From: Paenibacillaceae bacterium
GTDB lineage: Bacteria; Bacillota; Clostridia; Lachnospirales; Lachnospiraceae
DNA: 58,896 bases
NCBI GenBank assembly: GCA_015057715.1
Contig: SVDS01000015.1
Span: 1-58,896 of the forward strand
Reading direction: 5' to 3'
Shown: positions 1 through 8,800 of the stretch, one piece after another
Position numbering within the stretch: position 1 is the stretch's first letter
Layout: every line of letters starts with the position of its first letter
The notes under the pieces: generated by a model
Seen by the model: only the letters and a program-made list of their open reading frames with translations
Told to the model about the DNA's origin: nothing
Database searches by the model: none
Position numbers and translations under genes: made by a program

Positions 1-35
1 CAACAGGAGTTCGGGTTAACAATAAAATAGTACAT
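1..35 (-). CDS. 5' end of a probable diacylglycerol/lipid kinase family gene (truncated by window edge)
   Basis: An ATG on the minus strand is preceded five bases upstream by a GGAGGG ribosome binding site (41-46) and opens 11 codons reading MYYFIVNPNS plus one residue before the window ends. The IVNPNS opening is characteristic of the diacylglycerol kinase / YegS-BmrU lipid kinase family, where it forms the first strand and nucleotide-binding turn. Only the start is visible, so the family call rests on these few residues and on the good RBS. It could be an unrelated gene with a similar start. Confidence 0.45.
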   Translation of the reverse strand, partial: MYYFIVNPNSC

Positions 36-183
36 GGAATCCCTCCGCTTTTTGCTATTTGTAAGTATAACATAAAACATCAAAAATGAATATAAAAAAA
101 AAGGAAAAAGGTCTGGGTGCCTTGTCGAAAATGAATGAATTTTGTAGATTATGAGTTTTTTTATACAAATATTATATTTTTTA

Positions 184-212
184 TTGCATTTATTACACTC
201 TTTTTATATAAT
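184..212 (+). promoter_or_regulatory. Sigma-A-type promoter of the small cell-wall-binding protein gene
   Basis: TTGCAT at 184-189 and TATAAT at 207-212 are separated by 17 bp, in a very AT-rich stretch upstream of the gene that starts at 280. The predicted 5' untranslated region is about 60 nt. The rest of 36-279 shows no other coding signal. Confidence 0.6.
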
Positions 213-279
213 ATTTTTAAATTTGTCAGTCAGTCTTGGAGGCAACTGCAAGCAAATAAAATTATTGGGGGTATTTACC

Positions 280-723
280 ATGAGAAAAGTGCAATTATTT
301 CTAGTTGCTGCGTTATTGGCCGCAGCATTCAGTATGACTGCTTATGCTGCTGAATGGAAAAGCAACGACCAGGGGTGGTGGTATGAGAAAGATGACGGTT
401 CCTATCCGGCTAACAAACTGGAAAAAGTTGGAGAATACTGGTACTATTTTAATGAAGCCGGTTACGCACAAAGCGGCTGGGTTCAGCTTGATACCGGTTG
501 GTATGAGCTGAACGACTACGGAATCTGTCAAAACCCAATGGATCCTGCAACTCAGCTTCCAGTGGGTGCTCCTTATGGTGGTTGGATTAAGTATGTTGAA
601 TTGTTTGGAACTAAGGAAGAGCTTGGCGCTGTATCTTACAATAACTTTTACTGGGTAAAGTTTTATGATGTGCCAGAGACAGATATTACCAATGCATATC
701 AAACTGATTTTAATCAGGTCTAA
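280..723 (+). CDS. Small secreted protein with choline-binding-type cell-wall repeats
   Basis: The 147-residue product starts at the ATG behind a GGGGGT ribosome binding site; a longer in-frame reading upstream lacks an RBS. Residues 1-23 are a signal peptide (basic start, Leu/Ala core, AYA-A cleavage). Residues 25-85 carry aromatic Gly-rich repeats of the GWWYE/YWYYFNEAGYAQSGW kind, the choline-binding or cell-wall-binding repeat family that anchors proteins to wall polymers. The last 60 residues match no family I recognise and have no catalytic motif. It is probably exported and wall-associated. Its gene stands alone between its own promoter and a terminator. The same repeat type occurs in two other proteins of this window (the GH25 muramidase and the SLH giant). 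Confidence 0.8.
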   Translation: MRKVQLFLVAALLAAAFSMTAYAAEWKSNDQGWWYEKDDGSYPANKLEKVGEYWYYFNEAGYAQSGWVQLDTGWYELNDYGICQNPMDPATQLPVGAPYGGWIKYVELFGTKEELGAVSYNNFYWVKFYDVPETDITNAYQTDFNQV

Positions 724-735
724 TAACCTGTTCCC

Positions 736-770
736 ACTGGTCAGCACCATTGATGCTGGCCAGTATTTTA
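736..770 (+). terminator. Intrinsic terminator after the cell-wall-binding protein gene
   Basis: ACTGG-TCAGCA pairs with TGCTGG-CCAGT around a CCATTGA loop, followed by ATTTTAAATT. It lies 12 bases past the stop codon. Confidence 0.75.
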
Positions 771-795
771 AATTCATGACAATTGCTGCAAATAA

Positions 796-843
796 AAAAA
801 CACATCAGCTCCGACTCATATATCAGATTACCGTGTGTTTTTT
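796..843 (-). terminator. Probable terminator of the tRNA pair
   Basis: On the minus strand AAAAACACA pairs with TGTGTTTTT around a long loop just downstream of tRNA-Met, ending in a T-run. The loop is long (about 28 nt), so the call is moderate. Confidence 0.45.
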
Positions 844-846
844 AAG

Positions 847-920
847 TAGCGGAAGGGAGATTCGAACTCTCGACACCACGGGTATGAACCGTGTGCTCTG
901 GCCAACTGAGCTATTCCGCC
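847..920 (-). tRNA. tRNA-Met (anticodon CAT)
   Basis: A 74-nt cloverleaf reads on the minus strand: acceptor GGCGGAA/TTCCGCT with discriminator A, D-arm AGCTCAGTTGG, anticodon stem CACGG/CCGTG around TTCATAC, and T-arm GTTCGAATC. The GGCGG opening and loop match the elongator methionine tRNA of Firmicutes rather than the initiator. The CAT anticodon could also belong to a lysidine-modified tRNA-Ile, but the body fits Met. No CCA is encoded. It follows tRNA-Val on the same transcript. Confidence 0.93.
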
Positions 921-954
921 ATATTTAATTGTTTGATAAGCGCTTGCTTATCAG

Positions 955-1027
955 TGGGACCTACAGGGCTCGAACCTGTGACCCTCTGCTTGTAAGGCAG
1001 ATGCTCTCCCAGCTGAGCTAAGATCCC
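955..1027 (-). tRNA. tRNA-Val (anticodon TAC)
   Basis: A 73-nt cloverleaf on the minus strand has acceptor GGGATCT/AGGTCCC with discriminator A, D-arm AGCTCAGCTGG, anticodon stem TCTGC/GCAGA around CTTACAA, and T-arm GGTTCGAGCC. The anticodon is TAC. CCA is not encoded. It is the first gene of the two-tRNA unit, 34 bp upstream of tRNA-Met. Confidence 0.95.
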
Positions 1028-1075
1028 AGTGCCTGTCAGGAGCTTTTATTTTCTCTCGTTCCCGACTGCTTCATT

Positions 1076-1104
1076 AGTATAATATGAATTGTATTAATTG
1101 TCAA
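1076..1104 (-). promoter_or_regulatory. Promoter of the tRNA-Val/tRNA-Met unit
   Basis: On the minus strand TTGACA (1104-1099) and TATACT (1081-1076) are exactly 17 bp apart and about 50 bp upstream of tRNA-Val. This is a near-consensus vegetative promoter, as expected for stable RNA. Confidence 0.8.
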
Positions 1105-1176
1105 CACTTTTTTGTCAATTTTTTTCTTTTTTTACAATGTCTTGTAAAACCCTGATTCCTGCGAGGTTTTCTCCAC

Positions 1177-2061
1177 TTATTCTCCCCTATGGAACAGGTC
1201 AAAAAGCTCTTTATAGTAGGTTTGATAGATACTTTCTTTTCTCAAGATAAAAGAAAAATCATGAAACAATTCAAAATCCTCCAGATGAATTTTTCTCAGT
1301 ATCCCTTCTTCCAATTCCCGTTTTACAGCCGTCTCATATAAAAATGTAATGCCCGCTCCTTTTGCAGTCATCTGTTTTATGGCACCGATACTGTTGACCT
1401 CCACCTGGTTGGTAAAATCCTGGAGGAGAAGATTTTTTCCTTCCAGATACCGCTCTAATACATATCTGGTTCCAGAACCGGACTCTCTGATAAAAATTCG
1501 TTCTGAAAGCAGATCCTCCACTCTCTTTATTTCTTTATGAAATATATAATCCCCTGCACAGACTGCTGCAAACGGCTCTGAATCAAATACCAGAAAGTCA
1601 TACTCCTTCTTTTGGAAAAATCCTTCCACAAGGGCAAATTCTATCTCCCCCTCATTTAACTTTCTAAGAAGTTCTTTGGTATCCGCCACAATCATCTGAA
1701 CAGAAGAATCCGGATATGCCTCTAAAAATCTCACAAGTGCATCCGGCATCTTATATTCCCCGATGGTCATTGTTGCACCAAATACCAGATGCCTTTTTTT
1801 CTCCGACTGCTGCATCATTAGCTTCTTCAAATGCAGTTCATCATCTCTCATGGTAATGGCTGCTGACAAAAGAATCTTTCCGCCATCTGTCAGACTGATT
1901 TTCTTACCTGTATATTCAAACAGCCGGACTTTATATTCTTCTTCTAAATATCTGATGTGCTGGGAAACTGCTGGCTGGGTAATGTTTAGTTCCCCTGCTG
2001 CTTTGGTAAAATTCATGTGTCTGCATACTGCAAGAAAGGTTTCCATTCGAAAATCCAGCAT
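1177..2061 (-). CDS. LysR-family transcriptional regulator (YeiE/CysL-like)
   Basis: The 294-residue product has the LysR layout: a winged helix-turn-helix at residues 1-60 (including the NITQPAVSQHIRYLE recognition region), a linker helix, and a two-lobed effector domain from about residue 90. It should bind DNA as a tetramer and sense a small anion or metabolite. It is transcribed divergently from a YeiH-type transporter 130 bp away, the arrangement seen for YeiE-YeiH in other bacteria, where the LysR member controls the transporter and is linked to sulfite or sulfur stress. That function is inferred from context. The start follows an AGGGAGA ribosome binding site. The AT-rich intergenic region holds the shared control sites. 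Confidence 0.85.
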   Translation of the reverse strand: MLDFRMETFLAVCRHMNFTKAAGELNITQPAVSQHIRYLEEEYKVRLFEYTGKKISLTDGGKILLSAAITMRDDELHLKKLMMQQSEKKRHLVFGATMTIGEYKMPDALVRFLEAYPDSSVQMIVADTKELLRKLNEGEIEFALVEGFFQKKEYDFLVFDSEPFAAVCAGDYIFHKEIKRVEDLLSERIFIRESGSGTRYVLERYLEGKNLLLQDFTNQVEVNSIGAIKQMTAKGAGITFLYETAVKRELEEGILRKIHLEDFELFHDFSFILRKESIYQTYYKELFDLFHRGE

Positions 2062-2191
2062 TTATTATTATTCTCCCTTTTGGTGTTTTTTTAATCATAA
2101 CATAATTTTATCATATAATAAATATTTATAATTTTATTTTATTGTATTTCTTATATATAATTGCTTCAGATCAAAAAGGAGGAATTTACTT

Positions 2192-3190
2192 ATGAAAAAA
2201 TATGTTCCAGGCCTGCTTTTGTGCCTGATCCTTGCTATCCCCGCCTGGTATCTGGGAAAGCTGATTCCCGTTGTGGGCGGGCCGGTCTTTGCCATACTTC
2301 TTGGCATGGCTGTTGCACCATTTCTAACCGGAAAGGAAAAGATCAGGCCGGGTATTGCCTTTACTTCAAAAAAAATCCTGCAGTACGCAGTTATTTTACT
2401 GGGATTTGGCATGAACCTTTCCACTGTATTGCAAAAAGGGAGACAGTCTCTTCCCATTATTGCTGCCACCATTACCACATCCCTGATGATAGCATATATT
2501 TTGTTTCGAAAACTGAAGGTCCCTGAAAAAAGCGCAATCCTTATCGGAATCGGATCTTCCATCTGCGGCGGCTCTGCAATCGCTGCAACAGCACCAGTCA
2601 TCGATGCGGATGATAATGAGATTGCACAGGCAATATCGGTTATATTTCTATTCAACATTGCAGCTGCACTTTTATTTCCGGCTCTTGGCACAGCCCTTGG
2701 CCTTTCCAATGAAGGATTTGGCCTGTTTGCAGGGACTGCCATTAATGATACTTCTTCCGTTACTGCGGCTGCTTCTGCCTGGGACGGAATTTACAAAAGC
2801 AATACCTTGGAAGCTGCAACCATTGTTAAATTAACCCGGACACTGGCCATTATTCCCATTACACTGTTTCTGGCGCTGTACAGGGCGAGGAACGAGCAGA
2901 AGAACTCCAGAGAAAAACTGGGATTAGGTAAAATCTTCCCCTTTTTCGTGCTGTATTTTCTATTGGCTTCCATTATTACCACCGTTCTCCATCTACCCAA
3001 TTCCATGACCGGACATATAAAGGAGCTAAGCAAATTTTTTATTATCCTCGCCATGGCCGCCATTGGTACCAATACAAATCTCCCCAAATTATTGAAAACC
3101 GGAAAGAAACCGATGATCCTGGGCTTTTGCTGCTGGGTGGGAATTTCAGTGGTCAGTCTTACGCTTCAAGTTGTGCTTGGTATCTGGTAA
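2192..3190 (+). CDS. YeiH/YadS family (UPF0324) putative anion exporter
   Basis: The 332-residue protein has about ten hydrophobic segments and the UPF0324 hallmarks: a [11 protein letters not shown] segment near residue 28, ILLGFGMNL near 70, the [19 protein letters not shown] loop near 115, and [13 protein letters not shown] near 185. The family is a set of inner-membrane transporters with no universally agreed substrate; sulfate or sulfite export has been proposed. The start has an AAAGGAGG ribosome binding site nine bases upstream. The divergent LysR gene is the likely regulator. A strong hairpin ends the transcript 17 bp after the stop. Confidence 0.85.
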   Translation: MKKYVPGLLLCLILAIPAWYLGKLIPVVGGPVFAILLGMAVAPFLTGKEKIRPGIAFTSKKILQYAVILLGFGMNLSTVLQKGRQSLPIIAATITTSLMIAYILFRKLKVPEKSAILIGIGSSICGGSAIAATAPVIDADDNEIAQAISVIFLFNIAAALLFPALGTALGLSNEGFGLFAGTAINDTSSVTAAASAWDGIYKSNTLEAATIVKLTRTLAIIPITLFLALYRARNEQKNSREKLGLGKIFPFFVLYFLLASIITTVLHLPNSMTGHIKELSKFFIILAMAAIGTNTNLPKLLKTGKKPMILGFCCWVGISVVSLTLQVVLGIW

Positions 3191-3206
3191 ATTTATAAAC
3201 AATATA

Positions 3207-3250
3207 AAAGACTGTGGGGAGAGTATCCAATCCTCTCCGTCACAGTCTTT
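3207..3250. terminator. Bidirectional terminator between yeiH-like and NYN genes
   Basis: AAAGACTGTG-GGGAGAG pairs with CCTCTCC-GT-CACAGTCTTT around TATCCAAT; T-rich on the plus side and A-rich upstream, so it can serve both convergent genes. Confidence 0.85.
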
Positions 3251-3255
3251 CTCAT

Positions 3256-4170
3256 TTATTTTATAAATACAGATTTGCTGTTGTTTTTATTCTCCCGGAC
3301 TTCCAGCTGGGAAATGCTGTGTACAAATTTGGAGAACGTGGAGTAACCGTAATCCTTTACTTTGAAATCAGTAAATTTGCGATGCATTCCATTCCCAAGT
3401 GCCGCCAGCTCCATTCCATTCTTGCCGCTGCCTTTTACCAGTTTCACAGCATAATCATCAAGTTCCTGCTTTTTGGTACGGTTGTCCTTAATACGGACAG
3501 TCACTACATTGCTGGTCTTTCTAAGTTCAAAACTATCCATCTCTTCCAGGAATTTGGACAAAGAACTGTATCCGTAATTTCTCACATCAAAATCCGAATA
3601 TTTTTTAACCAGACGGTTGCCAATTTCCCCCAGACCAGTAGCCTTGTTCTTATCCTCATTCTCCAGAATTATGGAAGCAATATCCTGCTCAATCACTTCT
3701 TTTCCAATAGCTCCGCCGCCAGTTCCCTCTTCATCCTGATCCAGTAAAACTTCAAGATTGGTAAATACGGTACAGGCAGCACGGAAAGACTTTGGTGTTT
3801 TTTCCTCTCCCATTCCAATGACTTCCTTGCCGGATTCACGCAGACGGCTGGCAAGACGGGTAAAATCGCTATCACTGGATACAATACAAAATCCATCTAC
3901 GTTATCTGTATAAAGTAAATCCATGGCATCGATAATCAGAGCGGAATCAGTTGCATTCTTTCCTACTGTATTGGAAAACTGCTGAATCGGTGTAATGGAA
4001 TTCTCAAGAAGCTCCATCTTCCATTTGCCCATCTGGGCGCTTGTCCAGTCACCGTAAATTCTTTTGTATGTAATTACCCCGTATCGGGTCATCTCATCCA
4101 GAATACACGTAATGTACTTGGCGGATATATTATCCGAATCAATCAAAACTGCAAATTTCTTATCACTCAA
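3256..4170 (-). CDS. NYN (LabA/DUF88-type) domain protein with two C-terminal OST-HTH/LOTUS domains
   Basis: The 304-residue product opens with a PIN-like NYN fold (residues 1-150). The acidic residues expected of this nuclease family are visible: LIDSDN near residue 12, SALIIDAMDLL near 80 and SSDSDFTRL near 100. After a Gly/Glu linker come two similar LOTUS (OST-HTH) modules, about 165-235 and 240-304, each with a DF-V-x-x-YGYS-x-FSKF core, a fold that binds RNA and often G-rich structures. The architecture suggests an RNA-binding endoribonuclease, or an RNA-processing factor if inactive. It is a single-gene unit with its own promoter. No partner is encoded next to it. Confidence 0.85.
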   Translation of the reverse strand: MSDKKFAVLIDSDNISAKYITCILDEMTRYGVITYKRIYGDWTSAQMGKWKMELLENSITPIQQFSNTVGKNATDSALIIDAMDLLYTDNVDGFCIVSSDSDFTRLASRLRESGKEVIGMGEEKTPKSFRAACTVFTNLEVLLDQDEEGTGGGAIGKEVIEQDIASIILENEDKNKATGLGEIGNRLVKKYSDFDVRNYGYSSLSKFLEEMDSFELRKTSNVVTVRIKDNRTKKQELDDYAVKLVKGSGKNGMELAALGNGMHRKFTDFKVKDYGYSTFSKFVHSISQLEVRENKNNSKSVFIK

Positions 4171-4231
4171 TCGTCTGCTCTCCCGTCATAATTGTTTTAC
4201 ATTTTATGTCAATTCCCTTGACTTTGTCTCT

Positions 4232-4260
4232 ATTATATTTCATTTTCTTAATTATTACAA
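4232..4260 (-). promoter_or_regulatory. Promoter of the NYN-LOTUS gene
   Basis: TTGTAA (4260-4255) and TATAAT (4237-4232) on the minus strand with a 17-bp spacer, about 60 bp upstream of the start codon. Confidence 0.6.
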
Positions 4261-4298
4261 TAACATCACAATGGGTAATCTGGGATAATTTTTGCAAA

Positions 4299-4326
4299 GT
4301 AAATTTTTATTTTTGCTCCATAATAA
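4299..4326 (+). promoter_or_regulatory. Possible sporulation (sigma-E-like) promoter of cotJABC
   Basis: GTAAATT at 4299 and CATAATAA at 4319 have roughly the spacing and sequence of mother-cell sigma-E promoters, about 40 bp upstream of cotJA. No good vegetative promoter is seen. In Bacillus subtilis the cotJ operon is sigma-E controlled, which supports the reading, but the match is loose. Confidence 0.35.
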
Positions 4327-4366
4327 AAAAGAGTTAAAGAATTCATCAAAAGAAGGGAGTGTTACT

Positions 4367-4561
4367 ATGAATTCAGTAGCTGTAAAGGAATGTGAATGTG
4401 AAACTGCAACACCCAGCAAAACCGTAGCATTAGCCATAGCAACCGTTCCCATGCAGCCTTGGGAACAGCCTTACGATCCTAAAACTGCTTTAAAACACGG
4501 AACCATATTCCCCAGTCTTGATTTGCCATTTTACGTAACAGGAGGGAATAGTCATGATTGA
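4367..4561 (+). CDS. cotJA: Spore coat-associated protein CotJA
   Basis: The 64-residue protein starts at the ATG behind an AAGGGAG ribosome binding site; the longer in-frame reading upstream has no RBS. Its centre (PMQPWEQPYDPKTALKHGTIFPSLDLPF) is the signature of the CotJA family, a small protein of the inner spore coat or outer forespore membrane. It overlaps cotJB by 8 bp. In Bacillus, CotJA is needed for assembly of CotJC. The Cys/Glu-rich N-terminus (VKECECETAT) is short and variable. Confidence 0.88.
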   Translation: MNSVAVKECECETATPSKTVALAIATVPMQPWEQPYDPKTALKHGTIFPSLDLPFYVTGGNSHD

Positions 4562-4850
4562 TCAAAAGAACCTGCTCAGTCAGATAACTGAAATCAGCTT
4601 TACTGTAAATGATTTAAATCTCTATTTAGATACCCATCCTCTTGACGAAAACGCTCTGAACGCTTTTAAAGATGCAATGACCCAGAGGAAACAACTTCTA
4701 CAAACCTATGCAGATAATTTTGAACCGCTCACCATGAACTGTATCTGCCCCGACAGCAACAATAAGACTAAATCAAACACAAAATATCCGGACCAGAGAC
4801 ATTTTACCTGGAGTGACGGACCTCTTCCATGGGAAGGAGGTGCATTCTAA
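4554..4850 (+). CDS. cotJB: Spore coat protein CotJB
   Basis: The 98-residue product fits the CotJB family: a helical N-terminal half that starts LLSQITEISF and includes LNLYLDTHP and a Tyr/Asp helix, then a C-terminal WSDGPLPWEGG motif. The ATG has a GGAGGG ribosome binding site inside the end of cotJA. Its stop codon shares one base with the cotJC start (TAATG), so the three genes are translationally coupled. It acts in the spore coat, probably as a partner of CotJC. Confidence 0.9.
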   Translation: MIDQKNLLSQITEISFTVNDLNLYLDTHPLDENALNAFKDAMTQRKQLLQTYADNFEPLTMNCICPDSNNKTKSNTKYPDQRHFTWSDGPLPWEGGAF

Positions 4851-5467
4851 TGTGGACTTATGAAAAAAGACTGCAATTTCCTGTAAATATAAAAAATACC
4901 TGTCCCAAAACAGCTTCTCTTATTATCAGCCAGTTTGGCGGACCTGACGGAGAACTGGCAGCTTCCATGCGTTATCTTTCCCAAAGATATACCATGCCAT
5001 GCAAGGAAGTGGGAGGACTTTTAACTGATATTGGTACGGAAGAGCTGGGGCATTTGGAGATGATTTGCTCCATTATTTACCAGCTTACAAAAAACCTGAC
5101 CATTGAACAGGCAAAAACAGCTGGTTTTGATGCTTATTATATCGATCACACTACAGCCCTGTGGCCAACTGCAGCCGCCGGAGTTCCTTTTAATGCCTGT
5201 GAATTCCAGTCCAAAGGCGATGCTATCACCGATTTGATAGAAGATCTTGCAGCAGAACAGAAAGCCAGAACCACTTACGATAATTTAATTCGTATAATCG
5301 AGGACCCGGATGTAAGAGAACCCCTTAAATTTTTACGGGCACGGGAAGTAGTTCATTTCCAGAGATTTGGTGAGGCTCTGGAAAATATAAAGACTACGTT
5401 AAATCCGAAAAACTACTATTATTATAACCCTGAATTTGACAAGCAGTTTGTAAAGAAAGAAATGTAA
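4850..5467 (+). CDS. cotJC: CotJC, manganese catalase-family spore coat protein
   Basis: The 205-residue product is a ferritin-like four-helix protein of the manganese catalase family. Metal-ligand positions are visible as GGPDGELAASMRYLSQRY near residue 25, TEELGHLEMI near 65 and AREVVHFQRFGEAL near 165 (Glu and Glu-x-x-His ligands of a di-manganese centre). It probably protects the spore or contributes to the coat, and catalase activity is plausible. The start overlaps the cotJB stop (TAATG) with a GAAGGAGG ribosome binding site. A very strong terminator follows. Confidence 0.92.
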   Translation: MWTYEKRLQFPVNIKNTCPKTASLIISQFGGPDGELAASMRYLSQRYTMPCKEVGGLLTDIGTEELGHLEMICSIIYQLTKNLTIEQAKTAGFDAYYIDHTTALWPTAAAGVPFNACEFQSKGDAITDLIEDLAAEQKARTTYDNLIRIIEDPDVREPLKFLRAREVVHFQRFGEALENIKTTLNPKNYYYYNPEFDKQFVKKEM

Positions 5468-5480
5468 GATTTTGTAATCA

Positions 5481-5526
5481 AAAAAATCACCTTTCGTTAC
5501 TTATTAGTAGCGAAAGGTGATTTTAT
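5481..5526. terminator. Terminator after cotJC (also serves the convergent carAB operon)
   Basis: An 18-bp stem (5483-5500 with 5507-5524, one G-T pair) with TTATTA loop; A-run on the left and T-run on the right, so it can act in both directions. Confidence 0.9.
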
Positions 5527-5545
5527 ATCACTCATCTATAGATTG

Positions 5546-5854
5546 TTAACGCTGTTCTTCATAGCTGTATTTCAACAGCTCATATATTTCATCTGTTACC
5601 CGATCATCTTTATAATACTCATCAAGAAGGCTGATGATTTTGGCTGCAAATTCCGACGGAACCGGACGCGCTGCAACTGCCTCATGAAAATCCTTCTTCA
5701 TATCACTGACCATTTCCTTTTTTTCCGGAACAGGCAGACCGTAAATCTTATAAAGCATTCCCATAGCCGCACACGCCTCATTGGGGGATGTTAAAGGCGC
5801 GTTTTCAAACCTGGTTTTAATTTCTACAGCCTGTTTATTAATATAAAATACCAT
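5546..5854 (-). CDS. Hypothetical protein, third gene of the carAB operon
   Basis: The 102-residue product is acidic and helical, with no membrane segment, signal peptide or motif I recognise. It follows carB by 14 bp on the same strand and comes before the shared terminator, so it is very likely cotranscribed with carAB. The RBS is weak (AAGGA, 12 bases from the ATG), so it may depend on ribosomes leaving carB. A charged helical stretch (KKEMVSDMKKDFHEAV) suggests a small soluble partner protein. I cannot assign a function. Confidence 0.65.
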   Translation of the reverse strand: MVFYINKQAVEIKTRFENAPLTSPNEACAAMGMLYKIYGLPVPEKKEMVSDMKKDFHEAVAARPVPSEFAAKIISLLDEYYKDDRVTDEIYELLKYSYEEQR

Positions 5855-5868
5855 GATATTGTGATTCC

Positions 5869-8800
5869 TTATACATTTTTCACTAATGCTATGTCAATCA
5901 GAGTGAGTTCCTTCGCTCTGTTTTCCATACTGGTTACAAGGGCTGCTGCCGTATCCAGGGACGTAAGCACAGTCACGCCGGTTTCTATTGCATTTCTGCG
6001 GATTACAAACCCATCCTTGCATCTGTCTGCGCCCTGTGGGGGAGTATCGATAACCAGGTCAATCTCATGACCCAGAATCAGATCCAGGAGGTTGGGGGAC
6101 TCCTGCTCCAGCTTGCGTACCTGGAATGCCTTGATTCCGTTATCGTTTAACACCTTGGCGGTACCGGCAGTTGAAAAGATCTTGTAGCCCTGATCTTTAA
6201 ATCTGCGGGCAATGTCGATAATCTCTTCTTTATCAGAATCCTTTACTGTAATGATCATGTTCTTATGCTTCGGAATTTTGATTCCTGATCCCGCAAAGGC
6301 TTTGTAAAGTGCCTCGTTAAAGGTCTTTGCAATACCCAGACACTCACCTGTTGACTTCATCTCAGGCCCAAGGCTGATGTCTGCGCCACGGATCTTTTCA
6401 AAGGAGAACACCGGCATCTTAACCGCGATATAATCTGCTTCCGGCTGAAGTCCTGGCTCATAACCAAGTTCTTTTATGGTATGTCCGCAGATGACTTTGG
6501 TTGCCAGCGGAACAATGGGGATTCCAGTCACCTTGCTGATATATGGCACCGTACGGGAAGAACGCGGATTTACTTCGATGACATAAACATCTTCACCGCT
6601 GACAATAAACTGAATGTTGATCATTCCCTTTACATGAAGTGCTCTTGCAAGTCTTCTGGTATATTCTACAAGCTTGTCCTTGATGTTTTCGTTTAAGCTT
6701 TGAGCAGGATATACAGAGATACTGTCGCCGGAGTGAACGCCTGCACGCTCGATATGCTCCATGATTCCCGGTATGAGTATATCTTCTCCGTCACAGACTG
6801 CATCTACCTCGATCTCTTTGCCTACGATATATTTGTCTACTAAAATAGGGTGTTCCTGAGCAATCTGATTGATGATGGCGATAAATTCATCAATATCCTG
6901 ATCAGAAATAGCGATCTGCATTCCCTGACCACCCAGTACGTAGGATGGTCTTACAAGTACCGGATAACCAAGTTTTGCAGCTACCTTCTTAGCCTCTTCT
7001 GCTGTATAGACGGTCTGGCCTGCTGGTCTTGGAATCTGGCATTCTTCCAGAATCTTATCAAACAGTTCCCGGTCTTCTGCCGCATCCACATCTTCTGCTG
7101 CTGTTCCAAGAATGGGAACTCCCATCTTCATAAGCGCCTCTGTCAGCTTGATGGCTGTCTGGCCGCCGAACTGTACCACTGCTCCGTCTGGTTTTTCAAT
7201 ATCAACAATGCTCTCCACATCTTCCGGAGTAAGAGGCTCAAAATACAGCTTATCTGCAATGTCAAAATCCGTACTGACTGTTTCCGGATTGTTATTGATA
7301 ATGATAGTCTCATATCCTTCTTTGCTGAAACTCCAGGTACTGTGAACGGAACAGAAGTCAAATTCAATTCCCTGACCGATTCGGATTGGGCCGGAGCCTA
7401 ATACCAGAACCTTTTTTCTTCCTGTTGTCTGTTCTGCCTCATTTTCACTTCCAAAGCAGGAGTAGTAATATGGTGTCTCTGCCGCAAACTCTGCCGCACA
7501 GGTATCTACCATCTTAAAGGCAGCAGTTATCCCGTTTTCTTTTCTTGTCTGATGGATTTCTTCTATAGATATACCGGTCAGCTTTGAAATGACTGTATCC
7601 GGAAATTCCAGTCTCTTTGCTTCTTTTAAAAGCTCCGTGGTGAGAGGTCCCTTCTTTAAGGCTTCTTCCATCTCCACCAGAATTGCCAGCTTATCAATAA
7701 ACCAGACATCAATCTTTGTGATGTCATGAATGAGTTCATAGGTGAAGCCTCTTCTTAATGCTTCTGCAATCACCCAGATTCTTCTGTCATCAACCAGATG
7801 AAGGGTTTCTGTCAGCTGATCATCTGTAAGTCCTGTAAAATCATAAGACATTAGACTGTCTACATGCTGTTCCAGGGAGCGGATTGCTTTCATTAAGCCG
7901 CCTTCAAAATTGGTGCAGATACTCATTACCTCACCGGTTGCCTTCATCTGGGTTCCAAGGGTTCTCTTGGCACTTAAAAACTTGTCGAAGGGAAGGCGTG
8001 GCATCTTAACCACACAGTAATCCAGCATGGGCTCAAAGCTTGCATAAGTTTTTTTGGTTACGGCATTTTTAATCTCATCAAGGGTGTATCCCAAAGCGAT
8101 CTTAGCTGCAACCTTAGCAATGGGGTATCCGGTTGCCTTGGAAGCCAGAGCGGAAGAACGGCTCACTCGTGGATTTACCTCGATTACACAGTACTCAAAG
8201 CTTTCAGGGTGAAGAGCGTACTGAACGTTGCAGCCTCCTGTTATGCCTAATTCACTGATAATCTTTAATGCAGAGGTACGAAGCATCTGGTATTCTTTAT
8301 CTCCCAGTGTCTGGGAAGGAGCCACTACGATACTGTCGCCTGTATGAACCCCTACCGGATCCAGGTTTTCCATGTTGCAGACAGTAATTACATTGCCTGC
8401 GCCATCCCGCATTACTTCGTATTCAATTTCTTTCCAGCCTGCGATGCAGCGTTCCACAAGAACCTGACCTACACGGGATAAACGAAGTCCGTTTTCCAGA
8501 ATTTCCCGGCACTGTGCGGGATTTTCAGCAATTCCGCCGCCTGAGCCTCCCAGTGTATATGCAGGACGTAAAACGATGGGATAACCAATCTGCTCTGCAA
8601 TTCTTAATCCATCTTCCACATTTTCAACGATATCCGAAGGAGCTACCGGCTCACCGATCTTCTCCATGGTTTCCTTAAACATCTCCCGGTCTTCTGCCTT
8701 TTTAATAGTCAGGGCAGTGGTTCCGATGAGGCGGACATTGTTCTTTTCAAAAAAGCCCCTGTCTTCCAGCTCCATGGCAAGGTTTAAGCCTGCCTGGCCT

